This document shows positions 35,268 through 43,998 of a DNA stretch of 64,000 nucleotides, one piece after another. Both the position numbers and the translations under genes were made by a program. The notes beneath the pieces are model-generated. The model was not told the origin of the DNA. It was given only the letters and a program-made list of their open reading frames with translations, and did no database searches. The stretch's first letter is position 1, and every line of letters starts with the position of its first letter. Origin of the DNA: Prosthecomicrobium sp. N25 (GTDB lineage Bacteria > Pseudomonadota > Alphaproteobacteria > Rhizobiales > Ancalomicrobiaceae); assembly GCF_037203705.1 (NCBI RefSeq), contig NZ_JBBCAT010000001.1, forward strand, positions 248,001 through 312,000, read 5' to 3'.

Positions 35268-36536
35268 TCATGCGAGCGGCTCCAGGATGTCGAGGCCGTC
35301 GTTGCGGTCGATGACGTAGACGAGCCCGCGCTCGTCCACCGTGACGTCGTTGGACTGCGGGCTCTCCTGTCCGGGCGGGGGCTCGGGAATGTACCAGCCG
35401 ATCTCCTCCGGCTCGGACGGGTCCGAGATGTCGAGCATCCGGAGCCCGCCCGAGAACCAGGTGCAGTAGAGCCGGTCGCCGGCGACGCGCTCCTGGAATT
35501 GGTGCGCCCCGAACCGGCCCTTGCCGCTGAAGGGCGAATCCCGCTCGCTCAGGTGGAACATGGCGAGCGGCCGGATGTCGGCACGGTCCTCCACGTCGAA
35601 GAACCACAGGCCGCCGTGGAGCTGGCCCTTGCGGTGCTCGTGCTCCTCGTCGACCGCCACGGCCACCTGCCGGCCCCGGTGGCGGACCGGCACGGGCGCG
35701 ACCGTGTGGGTCGGCTCGGGAAAGGGGGGATGGTAGTTGTAGCTGCCGACCGTGCGCAGTCGGGTGATGTCGGAGGCGTCGATCACCCGCAGGCCCGCGT
35801 ACCACACCGAGGCCCACAGCTCGTCGCCGAATCGCAGGGCGTGGTGGAGGCGGTGGCTCTGGCCCTTCCAGGTCGGGGTCTCGCCGCCCGCCACATGCTG
35901 TCCGGGCATCCACCAGCGCGACACCTCGGCGGGCCGGGCCGGGTCGCGGATGTCGTAGACCACCAGGATGTTGCCGACATAGCCGTCGAGCTCGGTCGAG
36001 ATGTAGGCGTAGCGCGCGTCCATGTCGAAGCGGTGCACCCCGACCCCGCCGGTCCTGACCGTGGCGATCTCGCGCGGGCGGGTCCGGTCGGAGACGTCGA
36101 AGACCCGGAAGCCGCCGTCCCGGTATCCCTCCGCCAGGGTGTGGCGCAGCCGGGGCAGCAGGCCTTCCGGGACGTTCAGCGCCGCCCCGAGCTCCGCGTC
36201 GCTCGGCGGGCGCCCGAGTTCCGCGGCGAGCCGCGCCTCGACGGTCGGCAGGGTCGCGCCGCGCCGCAGGGCGTGGCGGTCGTTCTGCTCGACGTTGGCG
36301 ATCATGATGTCGCCGCAGACCCTGACCTTGTGGGTGTGGGAAGCCTCCCCGGCAAGGTCGATGGCCGCGGCGAGGCGCGGGTTCGCGGGGTCGCGCACGT
36401 CGACGATGCTGGTGCCGTGCGGCGGCTTCATGTGCCCCACATAGGCGAAGCCGTCCTCGACCACGACCTGGCCGCCGCCCGGAATCCGGAGGTGGCCGAC
36501 CCTTCTGAGATTGCGGGAGAGCGGAACGTCGGCCAT
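35268..36536 (-). CDS. LVIVD-repeat beta-propeller protein
   Basis: A 422-residue protein built of repeated strands of the type GFRVFDVSDRTRPREI, ILVVYDIRDPARPAEV, GLRVIDASDITRLRTV and GLRMLDISDPSEPEEI. These are LVIVD repeats that fold as a beta-propeller. It has many His residues (EASHTHKV, QSHRLHHAL, EEHEHRKG, FGAHQF) that could bind a metal, as in selenium-binding-protein-like propellers. No signal peptide is evident. It lies between tctB and tctA, so its role is probably tied to the imported compound, either as an enzyme or as an accessory sensor. No activity can be named. Confidence 0.85.
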   Translation of the reverse strand: MADVPLSRNLRRVGHLRIPGGGQVVVEDGFAYVGHMKPPHGTSIVDVRDPANPRLAAAIDLAGEASHTHKVRVCGDIMIANVEQNDRHALRRGATLPTVEARLAAELGRPPSDAELGAALNVPEGLLPRLRHTLAEGYRDGGFRVFDVSDRTRPREIATVRTGGVGVHRFDMDARYAYISTELDGYVGNILVVYDIRDPARPAEVSRWWMPGQHVAGGETPTWKGQSHRLHHALRFGDELWASVWYAGLRVIDASDITRLRTVGSYNYHPPFPEPTHTVAPVPVRHRGRQVAVAVDEEHEHRKGQLHGGLWFFDVEDRADIRPLAMFHLSERDSPFSGKGRFGAHQFQERVAGDRLYCTWFSGGLRMLDISDPSEPEEIGWYIPEPPPGQESPQSNDVTVDERGLVYVIDRNDGLDILEPLA

Positions 36537-36573
36537 CGGGGGCGGGCCTCGCGGGTGGACGGGAGCGGAGGAC

Positions 36574-37098
36574 TCAGCTGCGGCCGAGGAGGGCGTCGAT
36601 CGCGGTCTCGACCAGGCCGGCCGGAAGCCGCGACTGGAGGAGCAGCATGAACAGGACGTAGACGGTGGCGGCGACCGCGAAGGAGATGCCGACGAGCTGC
36701 GCGGGGCTGCGCACCCCGAGCACCCACATGGAGCTCGCCATGGCGAGGAAGAGGCCGAGCGTGGTGCCGACCCAGGGCATCGCCGCGATGAAGACGCCGA
36801 GGATGACCACGAGCGCGACCCGCTGGAACTGGAACACGGACCGGTCCGCGAGCGCCCCGAGGCCGAGCGTGGCGCGGCGGGCGGCCACGTCCCGCCCCAC
36901 CCTGAAGACCTGGACGGCCACGAGCGCCAGCAGGACGACGCCGATGACGGTGCCGTTGGCGCGCGCCTCCCAGACGAGGCGGGAGGAATCCACCAGGAAG
37001 TAGATCGCCAGCGCGGCGCCGAGCACCGGGATGATCAGCACGGCGCCGAGCGCCGGCCGTTCCCGCTCGCGCACGACCCGAACGCCGTCCTCGGCCAT
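36574..37098 (-). CDS. tctB: TTT transporter small membrane subunit TctB
   Basis: A 174-residue protein with four hydrophobic segments (about 17-37, 49-64, 91-107 and 113-155), the size and pattern of TctB. The segment VILGVFIAAMPWVGTTLGLFLAMASSMWVLG fits the family's C-terminal helix pair. Start ATG 37098 has AGGAGAG. It follows tctC by 64 bp, a gap that contains a strong hairpin. Confidence 0.88.
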   Translation of the reverse strand: MAEDGVRVVRERERPALGAVLIIPVLGAALAIYFLVDSSRLVWEARANGTVIGVVLLALVAVQVFRVGRDVAARRATLGLGALADRSVFQFQRVALVVILGVFIAAMPWVGTTLGLFLAMASSMWVLGVRSPAQLVGISFAVAATVYVLFMLLLQSRLPAGLVETAIDALLGRS

Positions 37099-37126
37099 TT
37101 CGTCTCTCCTCGAACCCGGGGAACTG

Positions 37127-37154
37127 GCCGGCGTCGCCGGACGGCGGCGCCGGC
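37127..37154 (-). other. Stem-loop between tctC and tctB
   Basis: GCCGGCG (37127-37133) pairs with CGCCGGC (37148-37154). Inside, GCCG (37136-37139) can pair with CGGC (37142-37145). It begins 8 nt after the tctC stop on the transcribed strand and has no U run. It is a likely stabiliser or attenuator of the binding-protein message. Confidence 0.5.
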
Positions 37155-37162
37155 AGGCCGGC

Positions 37163-38170
37163 CTACTTGGCGGCGCTCAGGACCTTCTCGTAGCGCTGGG
37201 CGAGCTCCAGCATGCCGAGCGCGTAGTCCATGCAGACCTTGCGGTCGCCGTATTTGAGGGATTCCGCCGGGGAGCCGGCCTTCACGTAGGCGTCCCGGAA
37301 GGTCGGGTCGGCATGCGCCATCTCGGCCGTCTTCTGCAGGAAGTCGAATTCGGCCGGATTGGCGTCCGCCCACTCGGTGTGGACCGCCCAGGCGCGCGAC
37401 GAATAGAGGTCCGGGATCTTGGTGCCGAACACCTGGTTCACCGTCGGGGCGTTCTCGGTGAGTTTGGCGAAGATGTTCTCGCCGCTGAACACGCCGAGCA
37501 CCTTCAGCCGGTCCGTCATCGACAGCGTGCCGGCGATCGGCAGGGCGCCGATGTCGGCCTCGCCGTTCAGCACCGCGATGTAGGTCGGGTTGCCGCCGCC
37601 GTAGGGGATGAGGTTGAACTTCGCCCCGACCGCGTCGCCGAGCGCCAGGATGCCGATCGAGGCCGGGTGCGGGATGCGGCTGACCGCGACGTTGAGGGGC
37701 CGTTTCTTGGCGGCGTCGACGATGGACTGCAGGTCCTTCAGTGGCGAGTCCCGCTTGACGAAGATGCAGCTGTCGTCGATGTCCATCCGGCAGAAATAGG
37801 TGATATCCTGCGGGAACTTGAAGTCGGGCTTCTGGACCGCGTACATGATCATCTCCGGCCCCATGTTGCCGAAGAGCAGGTGGTGCCCGTCGCGCGGATT
37901 GCGCTTGACGAAGAGCTCGTAGCCGACCTGTCCGGCGGCGCCGGGATGGAACGTGTACTCGAACTGCTTCTTCAGGTGCTTCGACCAGGCGTCGTCGAAG
38001 GGCCGCGCCAGGCGCTCGGCGCCGCCGCCCTGGCCGGTCGGGATGATGACTTTGAAGTTGCGCTCCGGATAGGGCTTCGCCGCGAGGGCGGGTCCTGCCC
38101 CAGCGAACAATGCGCCCGCCCCGAGCGCGCCAAGGCCGAAGGCGCGCCGCGTGATCAGCGTCTCGGACAT
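37163..38170 (-). CDS. tctC: TTT transporter periplasmic binding protein TctC
   Basis: A 335-residue Bug/TctC-family receptor. The signal peptide has a twin-arginine pattern (TRRAFGLGALGAGALFAG), suggesting Tat export. The family start YPERNFKVIIPTGQGGGAERLARPF is followed by HPGAAGQVGYELF, the two beta strands that hold the carboxylate of the ligand. GGGNPTYIAVLNGEADIGALPI fits the second-domain cleft. Start ATG 38170 is preceded by GGGAGAG. It is the first gene of the minus-strand TTT operon and is divergent from a GntR regulator. Confidence 0.93.
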   Translation of the reverse strand: MSETLITRRAFGLGALGAGALFAGAGPALAAKPYPERNFKVIIPTGQGGGAERLARPFDDAWSKHLKKQFEYTFHPGAAGQVGYELFVKRNPRDGHHLLFGNMGPEMIMYAVQKPDFKFPQDITYFCRMDIDDSCIFVKRDSPLKDLQSIVDAAKKRPLNVAVSRIPHPASIGILALGDAVGAKFNLIPYGGGNPTYIAVLNGEADIGALPIAGTLSMTDRLKVLGVFSGENIFAKLTENAPTVNQVFGTKIPDLYSSRAWAVHTEWADANPAEFDFLQKTAEMAHADPTFRDAYVKAGSPAESLKYGDRKVCMDYALGMLELAQRYEKVLSAAK

Positions 38171-38407
38171 CGTTTCTCTCCCATGTGGGCGCCCCGGTTC
38201 TTCTGGCCGGAGCTTCGGATTTCCTGGATCGATCTCGTCTTCCTGGTCCCGTTCCCGACCGCCCGTGGCCGATCGGCCCTCCGCCGCCGCCTCCTGTCGG
38301 CCCGGATCCCGATCGCCGGACGGCCCGCGTCGACGGGCCGTCTCGACAGGCACCCTGGCTCGCGTCCAGTCTTCCGGCTGGGAAGGCTCCCGGTCCCGCG
38401 ACGCGGT

Positions 38408-38475
38408 GTTGCAACCAATTCCAACTTGGTTACATTGATCCGCAGCGGTCCGGGGCTGTCAAGCCCATTGGTTAC
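38408..38475. promoter_or_regulatory. Candidate GntR operator region between tctC and gntR
   Basis: The 337-bp gap holds AACCAA (38413-38418), TTGGTTAC (38426-38433) and TTGGTTAC again (38468-38475), plus the palindrome GTTGCAAC (38408-38415). FCD-type GntR proteins often bind TTGGT-n-n-ACCAA sites. The same half sites form a full dyad before the FAH gene at 42114-42127. The second TTGGTTAC sits about 33 bp before the gntR start, fitting autoregulation. The rest of the gap (38171-38407) shows nothing I recognise. Confidence 0.5.
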
Positions 38476-38507
38476 GGAAGCCTGATCGCATTAGAGCTTC
38501 CAGATAT

Positions 38508-39257
38508 ATGGACGGGCGCATGCAGGACGGCAGGGAGATCGGCGGCATCGGGGTTGTGATGCAGCTCCGTGCATACTTGGCGCAGGCCGCGCTGCCCGCC
38601 AACGGACGCCTACCCCCGGAGCGGGACTTGGCCTCCGAACTGGGGGTCAGCCGGGCGGAGCTCCGCAAGGCGCTGGCCGCCCTGGAGGCCGAGGGCAAGC
38701 TCTGGCGGCACGTCGGCAAGGGCACGTTCCTCGGCAACCGCCCCCTCGACGCCACCACGGACGTCGCCGGCCTCGTGCAGCGGACCAACCCCGCCGAGGT
38801 CGTCAAGGCGCGGCTGGCGCTGGAGCCCGAGATCGCCCGAATCGCCGCCGTCAGCGCGACCCCGGGCCAGATCGCCCAGATGCGCGAGTGCCTCGCCCGG
38901 GCCCGCGAGGCCGAGACCTGGCGCCAGTACGAGATGTGGGACAACCAGTTCCACCGCACGATCGGCGAGGCGACCCAGAACACGCTCCTCCTCGGCCTGC
39001 TCGACACCCTGAGCGCGGTCCGCCGCGCCGTCAGCTGGGGCCGCCTGCGCGGCGAGCGGCCCCGGCCGCCGCCCGACCACCACAGCTTCGCGGAGCACGA
39101 GGCGGTGGTCGCCGCCATCGAGGACCGCGACATGAACGGGGCCGCCGCCTCGATGCGCCTGCATCTCCTCGCGGTCGAGCGGAACCTGCTGGAGCGGCCC
39201 TACTTCGAGGACCAGCAGGCTTCCTCGATGCCCCGGACGCGGGCGGGCGGCTTCTGA
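38508..39257 (+). CDS. GntR/FadR-family regulator with FCD domain
   Basis: Up to 249 residues. The N-terminal winged helix is ANGRLPPERDLASELGVSRAELRKALAALEAEGKLWRHVGKGTF. The C-terminal FCD helical domain has metal-ligand candidates in DNQFHRTI, SFAEHEAVV and MRLHLLAV. FCD regulators respond to organic acids and usually repress neighbouring uptake and breakdown genes. The start is uncertain: in-frame ATGs occur at 38508, 38520 and 38559, none with a strong ribosome site. It is divergent from tctC and likely controls both arms of the island. Confidence 0.88.
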   Translation: MDGRMQDGREIGGIGVVMQLRAYLAQAALPANGRLPPERDLASELGVSRAELRKALAALEAEGKLWRHVGKGTFLGNRPLDATTDVAGLVQRTNPAEVVKARLALEPEIARIAAVSATPGQIAQMRECLARAREAETWRQYEMWDNQFHRTIGEATQNTLLLGLLDTLSAVRRAVSWGRLRGERPRPPPDHHSFAEHEAVVAAIEDRDMNGAAASMRLHLLAVERNLLERPYFEDQQASSMPRTRAGGF

Positions 39258-39302
39258 GCCGGCCCCATGGGGCCGGAATCCATGAAAGAAGGGAGCGGGA
39301 CC

Positions 39303-40280
39303 ATGAAGAGACGCCGGCTGGGAGCCCTCGAGGTCTCCTCCATCGGGCTCGGCTGCATGAGCATGACGCCGGTCTACGGCGACCCGAGCGAGCCCGAGGC
39401 GATCGCCACCATCCGCCGGGCGGTCGAGCTCGGCGTCGACCTGATCGACACCTCCGACGCCTACGGCTTCGGCGCCAACGAGGAGCTGGTCGGCCGCGCC
39501 CTGAAGGGCATCCGCGACAAGGTCGTGCTCGCCACCAAGTTCGGCAACATCCGCAATCCGGACGGAAGCAATGCGGTGGACGGCCGGCCCGACTACGTCC
39601 GCCAGGCCTGCGAGGCGAGCCTGCGCCGGCTCGGGGTCGAGACCATCGACCTCTACTACGTCCACCGGATCGACCCGACCGTTCCCATCGAGGACACCGT
39701 CGGCGCCCTCGCGGATCTCGTCCGGCAGGGCAAGGTCCGCCATGTCGGCCTGTCGGAGGCCGGGCCGGACACCATCCGCCGCGCCCACGCCACCCACCCG
39801 ATCGCGGCGCTGCAGACGGAATACTCCCTCTGGACCCGCGACCCCGAGTCGGAACTCCTGCCGCTCTGTCGCAGCCTCGGCATCGGCTGGGTCGCCTATT
39901 CGCCGCTCGGCCGCGGCTTCCTGACCGGCGCGGTGGAGAGCCTCGACGCCCTCGGCCCCAAGGACCGCCGCCGCGACATGCCGCGCTTCCAGGGCGAGAA
40001 CCTGACCCGGAACCTGCGCCTGCTCGACGTCCTGCGCGCCGCCGCCGCCCGGGAGGGCTGCAGCCCGGCCCAGCTCGCGCTCGCCTGGCTCCTGACCCGG
40101 GGCGACGACGTCGTCCCGCTCCCGGGCACCAAGCAGCGCCGCTGGCTGGAGGAGAACGTGGCCGCGACGTCGCTCGCCGTTTCCCAAGCCACCCTGGACG
40201 ACCTAGAGGCCGCCTTCGTCCCCGGCGCCGCGGCGGGGACCCGCTATCCGGAACCGCAGATGAAGCGCCTCGGGCTCTGA
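39303..40280 (+). CDS. Aldo/keto reductase (first paralogue)
   Basis: A 325-residue AKR of the YajO/Tas-like branch. The catalytic tetrad is complete: Asp49 and Tyr54 in DTSDAYG, Lys79 in LATKFGN and His121 in YVHRID. The C-terminal NADP site [14 protein letters not shown] is present. Start ATG 39303 has AGGGAG; an upstream in-frame ATG at 39267 is less likely. It follows the GntR gene by 45 bp. A close paralogue lies at 43999. The substrate is probably a carbonyl or sugar-like intermediate of the imported carboxylate. Confidence 0.92.
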   Translation: MKRRRLGALEVSSIGLGCMSMTPVYGDPSEPEAIATIRRAVELGVDLIDTSDAYGFGANEELVGRALKGIRDKVVLATKFGNIRNPDGSNAVDGRPDYVRQACEASLRRLGVETIDLYYVHRIDPTVPIEDTVGALADLVRQGKVRHVGLSEAGPDTIRRAHATHPIAALQTEYSLWTRDPESELLPLCRSLGIGWVAYSPLGRGFLTGAVESLDALGPKDRRRDMPRFQGENLTRNLRLLDVLRAAAAREGCSPAQLALAWLLTRGDDVVPLPGTKQRRWLEENVAATSLAVSQATLDDLEAAFVPGAAAGTRYPEPQMKRLGL

Positions 40281-40288
40281 CGGCGGCC

Positions 40289-40975
40289 ATGACCCCCGAG
40301 CCCGTCCACCTCCTGATCGCCGGCGCCGCCAAGGCCGTCGTCCTCCAGCTCGCCGAAGCCCTTGCGGCGGAAGGGCATTTCCGGCTGGCGCCGGCCTTCG
40401 ACACGGTCGGCGCCCTGCGCGACCGCGTGCTGGCCGGCGAGCCCGCCGCCGCCACGATCCTCAGCGACGAGGCCCTGGCGGCTGTCCGGGCCGCGGGCCT
40501 GGGGCGCGGCGAGATCCTCCCGCTCGGCCGAACCGGCATCGGCCTGGGGATGCGGCCCGGCCTCTCCCCGGCCCCCATCGACAGCCCCGAGGCTTTCCGG
40601 GCATTGCTCGGGTCCGGCCTGACGATCGGCTACGCCGACCCGTCGCGCGGGGCGACCGCCGGCCGCCATTTCCGCGCCCTCCTCGAGCGGACCGGCCTCG
40701 CCGACCCCCTCCGGGACCGCCTGAGGATGTTCCCCTTCGGCGTGGACGCCGTGGCGGCGCTCGCCCGCGGCGAGGTCGACCTGGCGGTCAGCCAGGCGAC
40801 CGAGATCGTCACCGTGCCGCAGGTGACCTTCCTCGGCACCTTCCCGGAGCCCTACGCCCTGACCACCGGCTACGGGGCCCTGGCGCTCGACGAAAGCCCC
40901 GGCGCGGCGGTCTTCATGGCCTGCCTCGCCGCCCCGGAGACGGCCCCGATCCTGGCCCGTTCGGGCTTCTTCTGA
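40289..40975 (+). CDS. ModA-like substrate-binding-domain protein without signal peptide
   Basis: A 228-residue protein resembling type 2 periplasmic binding proteins of the molybdate/tungstate ModA cluster (LLIAGAAKAVVLQLAEALA at the start, TIGYADPSRGATAGRHFRALLERTGLAD near the hinge, GEVDLAVSQATEIVTVPQV later). It starts directly with the first beta strand, so there is no export signal and it should be cytoplasmic. Such proteins are sometimes found in catabolic clusters as sensors. It lies 8 bp after the AKR stop. Confidence 0.75.
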   Translation: MTPEPVHLLIAGAAKAVVLQLAEALAAEGHFRLAPAFDTVGALRDRVLAGEPAAATILSDEALAAVRAAGLGRGEILPLGRTGIGLGMRPGLSPAPIDSPEAFRALLGSGLTIGYADPSRGATAGRHFRALLERTGLADPLRDRLRMFPFGVDAVAALARGEVDLAVSQATEIVTVPQVTFLGTFPEPYALTTGYGALALDESPGAAVFMACLAAPETAPILARSGFF

Positions 40976-40988
40976 CGCGAGACGGCGG

Positions 40989-41735
40989 TCAGCCGGTCAT
41001 CAGCGCATGGAGGCCCTGAGCCACGTAGACGGCCCCGAGCGCCAGCACCACGCGGCGGGTCCAGACCCGGAACTGCGCGTCCGTGATCCGGTCCAGCACC
41101 GCCCGGCTGAGGCTCGTCCCCGCGATCGCCGCCGCGACGGCGAGGCCGTAGACGAGCCCGCCGAGGTCCGCCTCCGGCCCCGCGACCCCGCCGAAATAGA
41201 CGAGCCGGGACAGGTGCGTGACCACCTGGCAGGCCGCCTTGGTGGCCACCACGGCGCGCCGGTCGAGCGTCGTCCGCACGAAGAAGAGGTCGAGCGTGGG
41301 ACCGGAAACGCCCGAGAGATACTGGAGCGCGCTGCAGATCAGCCCGCAGGCCTCCGCCCCGAACCGCCGGTCCGCCCGCACGGCGAGGCGCTCGGGCAGG
41401 GCCATGACCAGGAAGGGCGAGAGCCCCAGCACCAGGAGCACGACCGCCCGGTCGGGCACCAGGCGCACCAGCCAGAAGGCCGCCAGGGCGACGGCGAGGC
41501 CGACCGTGTAGCGGGCGAGGATGCCCCAGTCGACGTAGCGCCCCCAGAGCAGCGCCCGCCAGCCGTTGGAGCTCATCTGCGTGACCGCATGCAGCACCAT
41601 GGCGGCCGGCACCGGCAGGACGACGAGGAGCACCCCCATCAGGATCATGCCGCCCGCCATGCCGAGCACCCCGGCCAGGAACGATGTGCCGAGCACGAGC
41701 AGGACGAGACCGGCGAGGAGCTGCGGGGTGATCAT
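40989..41735 (-). CDS. TauE/SafE-family membrane protein
   Basis: A 248-residue permease with about eight hydrophobic segments. The N-terminal FLAGVLGMAGGMILMGVLL and the mid-protein YLSGVSGPTLDLFFVRT match the two halves of the TauE/SafE (DUF81) fold. Family members export sulfite, sulfoacetate and other organic anions. It is convergent with the ModA-like gene (13-bp gap) and so is transcribed separately from its neighbours. Substrate unknown. Confidence 0.85.
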   Translation of the reverse strand: MITPQLLAGLVLLVLGTSFLAGVLGMAGGMILMGVLLVVLPVPAAMVLHAVTQMSSNGWRALLWGRYVDWGILARYTVGLAVALAAFWLVRLVPDRAVVLLVLGLSPFLVMALPERLAVRADRRFGAEACGLICSALQYLSGVSGPTLDLFFVRTTLDRRAVVATKAACQVVTHLSRLVYFGGVAGPEADLGGLVYGLAVAAAIAGTSLSRAVLDRITDAQFRVWTRRVVLALGAVYVAQGLHALMTG

Positions 41736-42113
41736 GGGCGGGAGCGGGTCGGGGTCCGAGGGAAGGGGGCGATGGGGCGGGGACGGTCTCCGGGAGACCT
41801 ACCCGCTGGGCGCCGCCGCGCCAAGGAGCGTCCCTCCCCGGCGCGGCGGCGGGATCGGAATCGGCACCGGAATCAGACTTGGAATGGCTTGGAAGCCGGG
41901 CCGGAGACCGCCGATTCGCATCCCGGTGCGGTCGCGATTCCGATCTCCGGCCGGTGCCGCCGCCCACGGCGCAGCACCCCGCTCGCCTCGCGGAGGCCGT
42001 CGCCTCCAGCTTCGAACCCCGCTCGGCTTCCCTTCCGTGAGAGGTCCGGCCGGCATGGCACCCGTGCCTCGCGATCGTTGACAGGCTTCCGACAGCCTGC
42101 ATACCATCCCGGA
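41736..42113. other. Intergenic region with imperfect inverted repeats
   Basis: No gene was recognised in this 378-bp stretch between the TauE-like gene and the FAH operator. It contains ATCGGAATCG (about 41853-41862) and, some 75 bp on, the inverse CGATTCCGAT (about 41936-41945), each next to related CGG/CCGGTGC stretches. An RNA hairpin or decayed repeat is possible. The last 60 bp before the FAH operator are AT-richer and probably hold its promoter. Confidence 0.35.
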
Positions 42114-42127
42114 ATTGGTCAACCAAT
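42114..42127. promoter_or_regulatory. Candidate FCD-GntR operator before FAH gene
   Basis: ATTGGT-CA-ACCAAT is a perfect dyad (6-bp arms, 2-bp centre) ending 10 bp before the FAH start codon. This is the textbook form of an FCD-GntR site and matches the half sites upstream of the GntR gene at 38413-38475. A repressor bound here would block initiation. Confidence 0.65.
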
Positions 42128-42137
42128 CGGAGCCGAC

Positions 42138-43001
42138 ATGAAGGTCGCATGCTTCGCCCTGGACGGCGTCCGGGGCATCGGACTGGTGGACGAGGCCGCG
42201 GCGGCCGTGCGGCCGTTCGAGCCGCCCTTCGCCGACATGGTCGCCCTGATCGAACGCTTCGACGAGGTCCGTGACGGCCCGAGGACCGGGGCCCCGATCC
42301 CGCTCGCGCAAGTGAAGCTGCTGGCGCCGATCCCCGAGCCGCGCCGGAACATCTTCTGCGTCGGCAAGAACTACAGGGACCATGCCCGCGAGTTCGCCGG
42401 CAGCGGCTTCGAGGCCGGCGCCGTCAAGGGGCAGGAGATCGACGCCTACCCGGCCGTCTTCACCAAGCCGCCCTCCAGCGTGATCGGCCCCGGCGACACC
42501 GTCGACCTGCACGCGAACGTCACCCAGGCGGTCGACTACGAGGCCGAGCTGACGATCGTGATCGGCAAGGCCGGCCGCGACATCCCGGCCGAGCGCGCCT
42601 TCGAGCACATCTTCGGCTACACGATCATCAACGACGTGACGGCGCGCGACCGGCAGAAGAACCACAAGCAATGGTTCATGGGCAAGGCGCTCGACACCTT
42701 CTGCCCCATGGGCCCCTGGATCACGACCGCGGACGAGATCGACGCCGAGACTCTCCAGGTCATCTGCCGGGTCAACGGCGAACTCCGCCAGAACGCCAAT
42801 ACGCGCGACCTGATCTTCGGCATCCCGAGCCTGATCGCCACCATCTCGGGCGGGCTGACGCTCGTTCCCGGCGACCTGATCGCCACCGGCACGCCCGCCG
42901 GGGTCGGGATCGGCTTCAACCCGCCGAAGTTCCTCGAGGCGGGCGACGAGGTGGCGATCACGATCTCGGGCATCGGCACCCTGATGAACCGCTTCGCCTG
43001 A
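42138..43001 (+). CDS. Fumarylacetoacetate-hydrolase-family enzyme
   Basis: A 287-residue FAH-family protein. The fold signature is FCVGKNYRDHAREF and IFTKPPSSVIGPGD-like (here VFTKPPSSVIGPGD). Metal ligands are expected in VDYEAELTIVIG and in NDVTARDRQ; GDLIATGTPAGVG is also typical. Members hydrolyse or hydrate 2-keto acids such as acylpyruvates or 2-keto-4-pentenoate, or cleave ureidoglycolate. It begins a second plus-strand unit of the island, with a GntR-type dyad at its start. Probable role: late step in breakdown of the imported compound. Confidence 0.9.
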   Translation: MKVACFALDGVRGIGLVDEAAAAVRPFEPPFADMVALIERFDEVRDGPRTGAPIPLAQVKLLAPIPEPRRNIFCVGKNYRDHAREFAGSGFEAGAVKGQEIDAYPAVFTKPPSSVIGPGDTVDLHANVTQAVDYEAELTIVIGKAGRDIPAERAFEHIFGYTIINDVTARDRQKNHKQWFMGKALDTFCPMGPWITTADEIDAETLQVICRVNGELRQNANTRDLIFGIPSLIATISGGLTLVPGDLIATGTPAGVGIGFNPPKFLEAGDEVAITISGIGTLMNRFA

Positions 43002-43059
43002 GCGGCCGGCCGGCGCGGCCGGCCCGAGCCGAGACACCGACCCCGAGGGAGACGCTGCC

Positions 43060-43977
43060 ATGGAGACTGACACGGGCCCTCTGCCGGGCCGCGAGCACTG
43101 GACGCGCAAGGGCGACGTCCGCCTCTTCCTGTGGGAGAAGGCGGCCGTGCCGGGCCCGGAGCGCAAGGGCACGATCCTGTTCGTGCACGGCTCCTCCATG
43201 GCCTCGCAGCCGACCTTCGACCTGACCGTCCCGGGCCGGCCGGACTCCTCCGTGATGGACTGGTTCGCCCGCCGCGGCTTCGACACGTGGTCGGTCGACA
43301 TGGAGGGCTATGGCCGCTCCGACAAGCACCGGGACATCAACGCCGACATCGCCAACGGCGCCGACGACCTGGAGGCCGCGTCCGAGTACATCCTGACGGC
43401 GCGTGGCTGCGGCCCGCTCCTCGTCTACGGCATCTCGTCCGGGGCGCTCAGGGCCGCCCTCTTCGCCGAGCGGTACCCGGACCGGGTGCGCCGGCTCGCC
43501 CTCGACGCCTTCGTGTGGACCGGCGAGGGGAGCCCGACCCTGACGGAGCGCGCCAAGCGCCTGCCCGAGTTCCTCGCCCGGAACCGTCGCCCGGTCGACC
43601 GGGCCTTCGTGCATTCGATCTTCAACCGCGACCATCCGGGCACCGCGGACACGGAGGTGGTCGAGGCCTTCGCGACCGCGATCCTGGCGCTCGACGACAG
43701 CCTGCCGACCGGCACCTACGTGGACATGTGCTCCAGGCTGCCGATCGTCGACCCGCGGCGCATCACGGTGCCGACCATCCTGATGCGCGGCGAATACGAC
43801 GGCATCGCCAGCTTCGACGACCTGATCCGCTTCTTCACCCTGCTGCCCAATCCCGACAAGCAATTCGCCGTCATGCCCGGGATCGCGCACGCGTCCTTCC
43901 AGCAGAAGAACTACCGGACCGTCTACCACATCCTCCACGCCTTCTTTACCCAGCCCGACCCGGTCTACCGGGGCTGA
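43060..43977 (+). CDS. Alpha/beta hydrolase
   Basis: A 305-residue hydrolase. The oxyanion region is FVHGSSMASQPTFDL, the nucleophile elbow GISSG holds Ser126, the acid is probably in MRGEYDGIAS, and the base is His in PGIAHAS. The elbow serine is preceded by Ile and followed by Ser-Gly-Ala, not a dehalogenase Asp, so it is an esterase or lactonase type. It follows the FAH gene by 58 bp and precedes the second AKR gene by 21 bp, so all three are likely one transcript. An ester or lactone intermediate is inferred. Confidence 0.88.
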   Translation: METDTGPLPGREHWTRKGDVRLFLWEKAAVPGPERKGTILFVHGSSMASQPTFDLTVPGRPDSSVMDWFARRGFDTWSVDMEGYGRSDKHRDINADIANGADDLEAASEYILTARGCGPLLVYGISSGALRAALFAERYPDRVRRLALDAFVWTGEGSPTLTERAKRLPEFLARNRRPVDRAFVHSIFNRDHPGTADTEVVEAFATAILALDDSLPTGTYVDMCSRLPIVDPRRITVPTILMRGEYDGIASFDDLIRFFTLLPNPDKQFAVMPGIAHASFQQKNYRTVYHILHAFFTQPDPVYRG

Positions 43978-43998
43978 AGCCGGCTAAGGACCTTCTCC

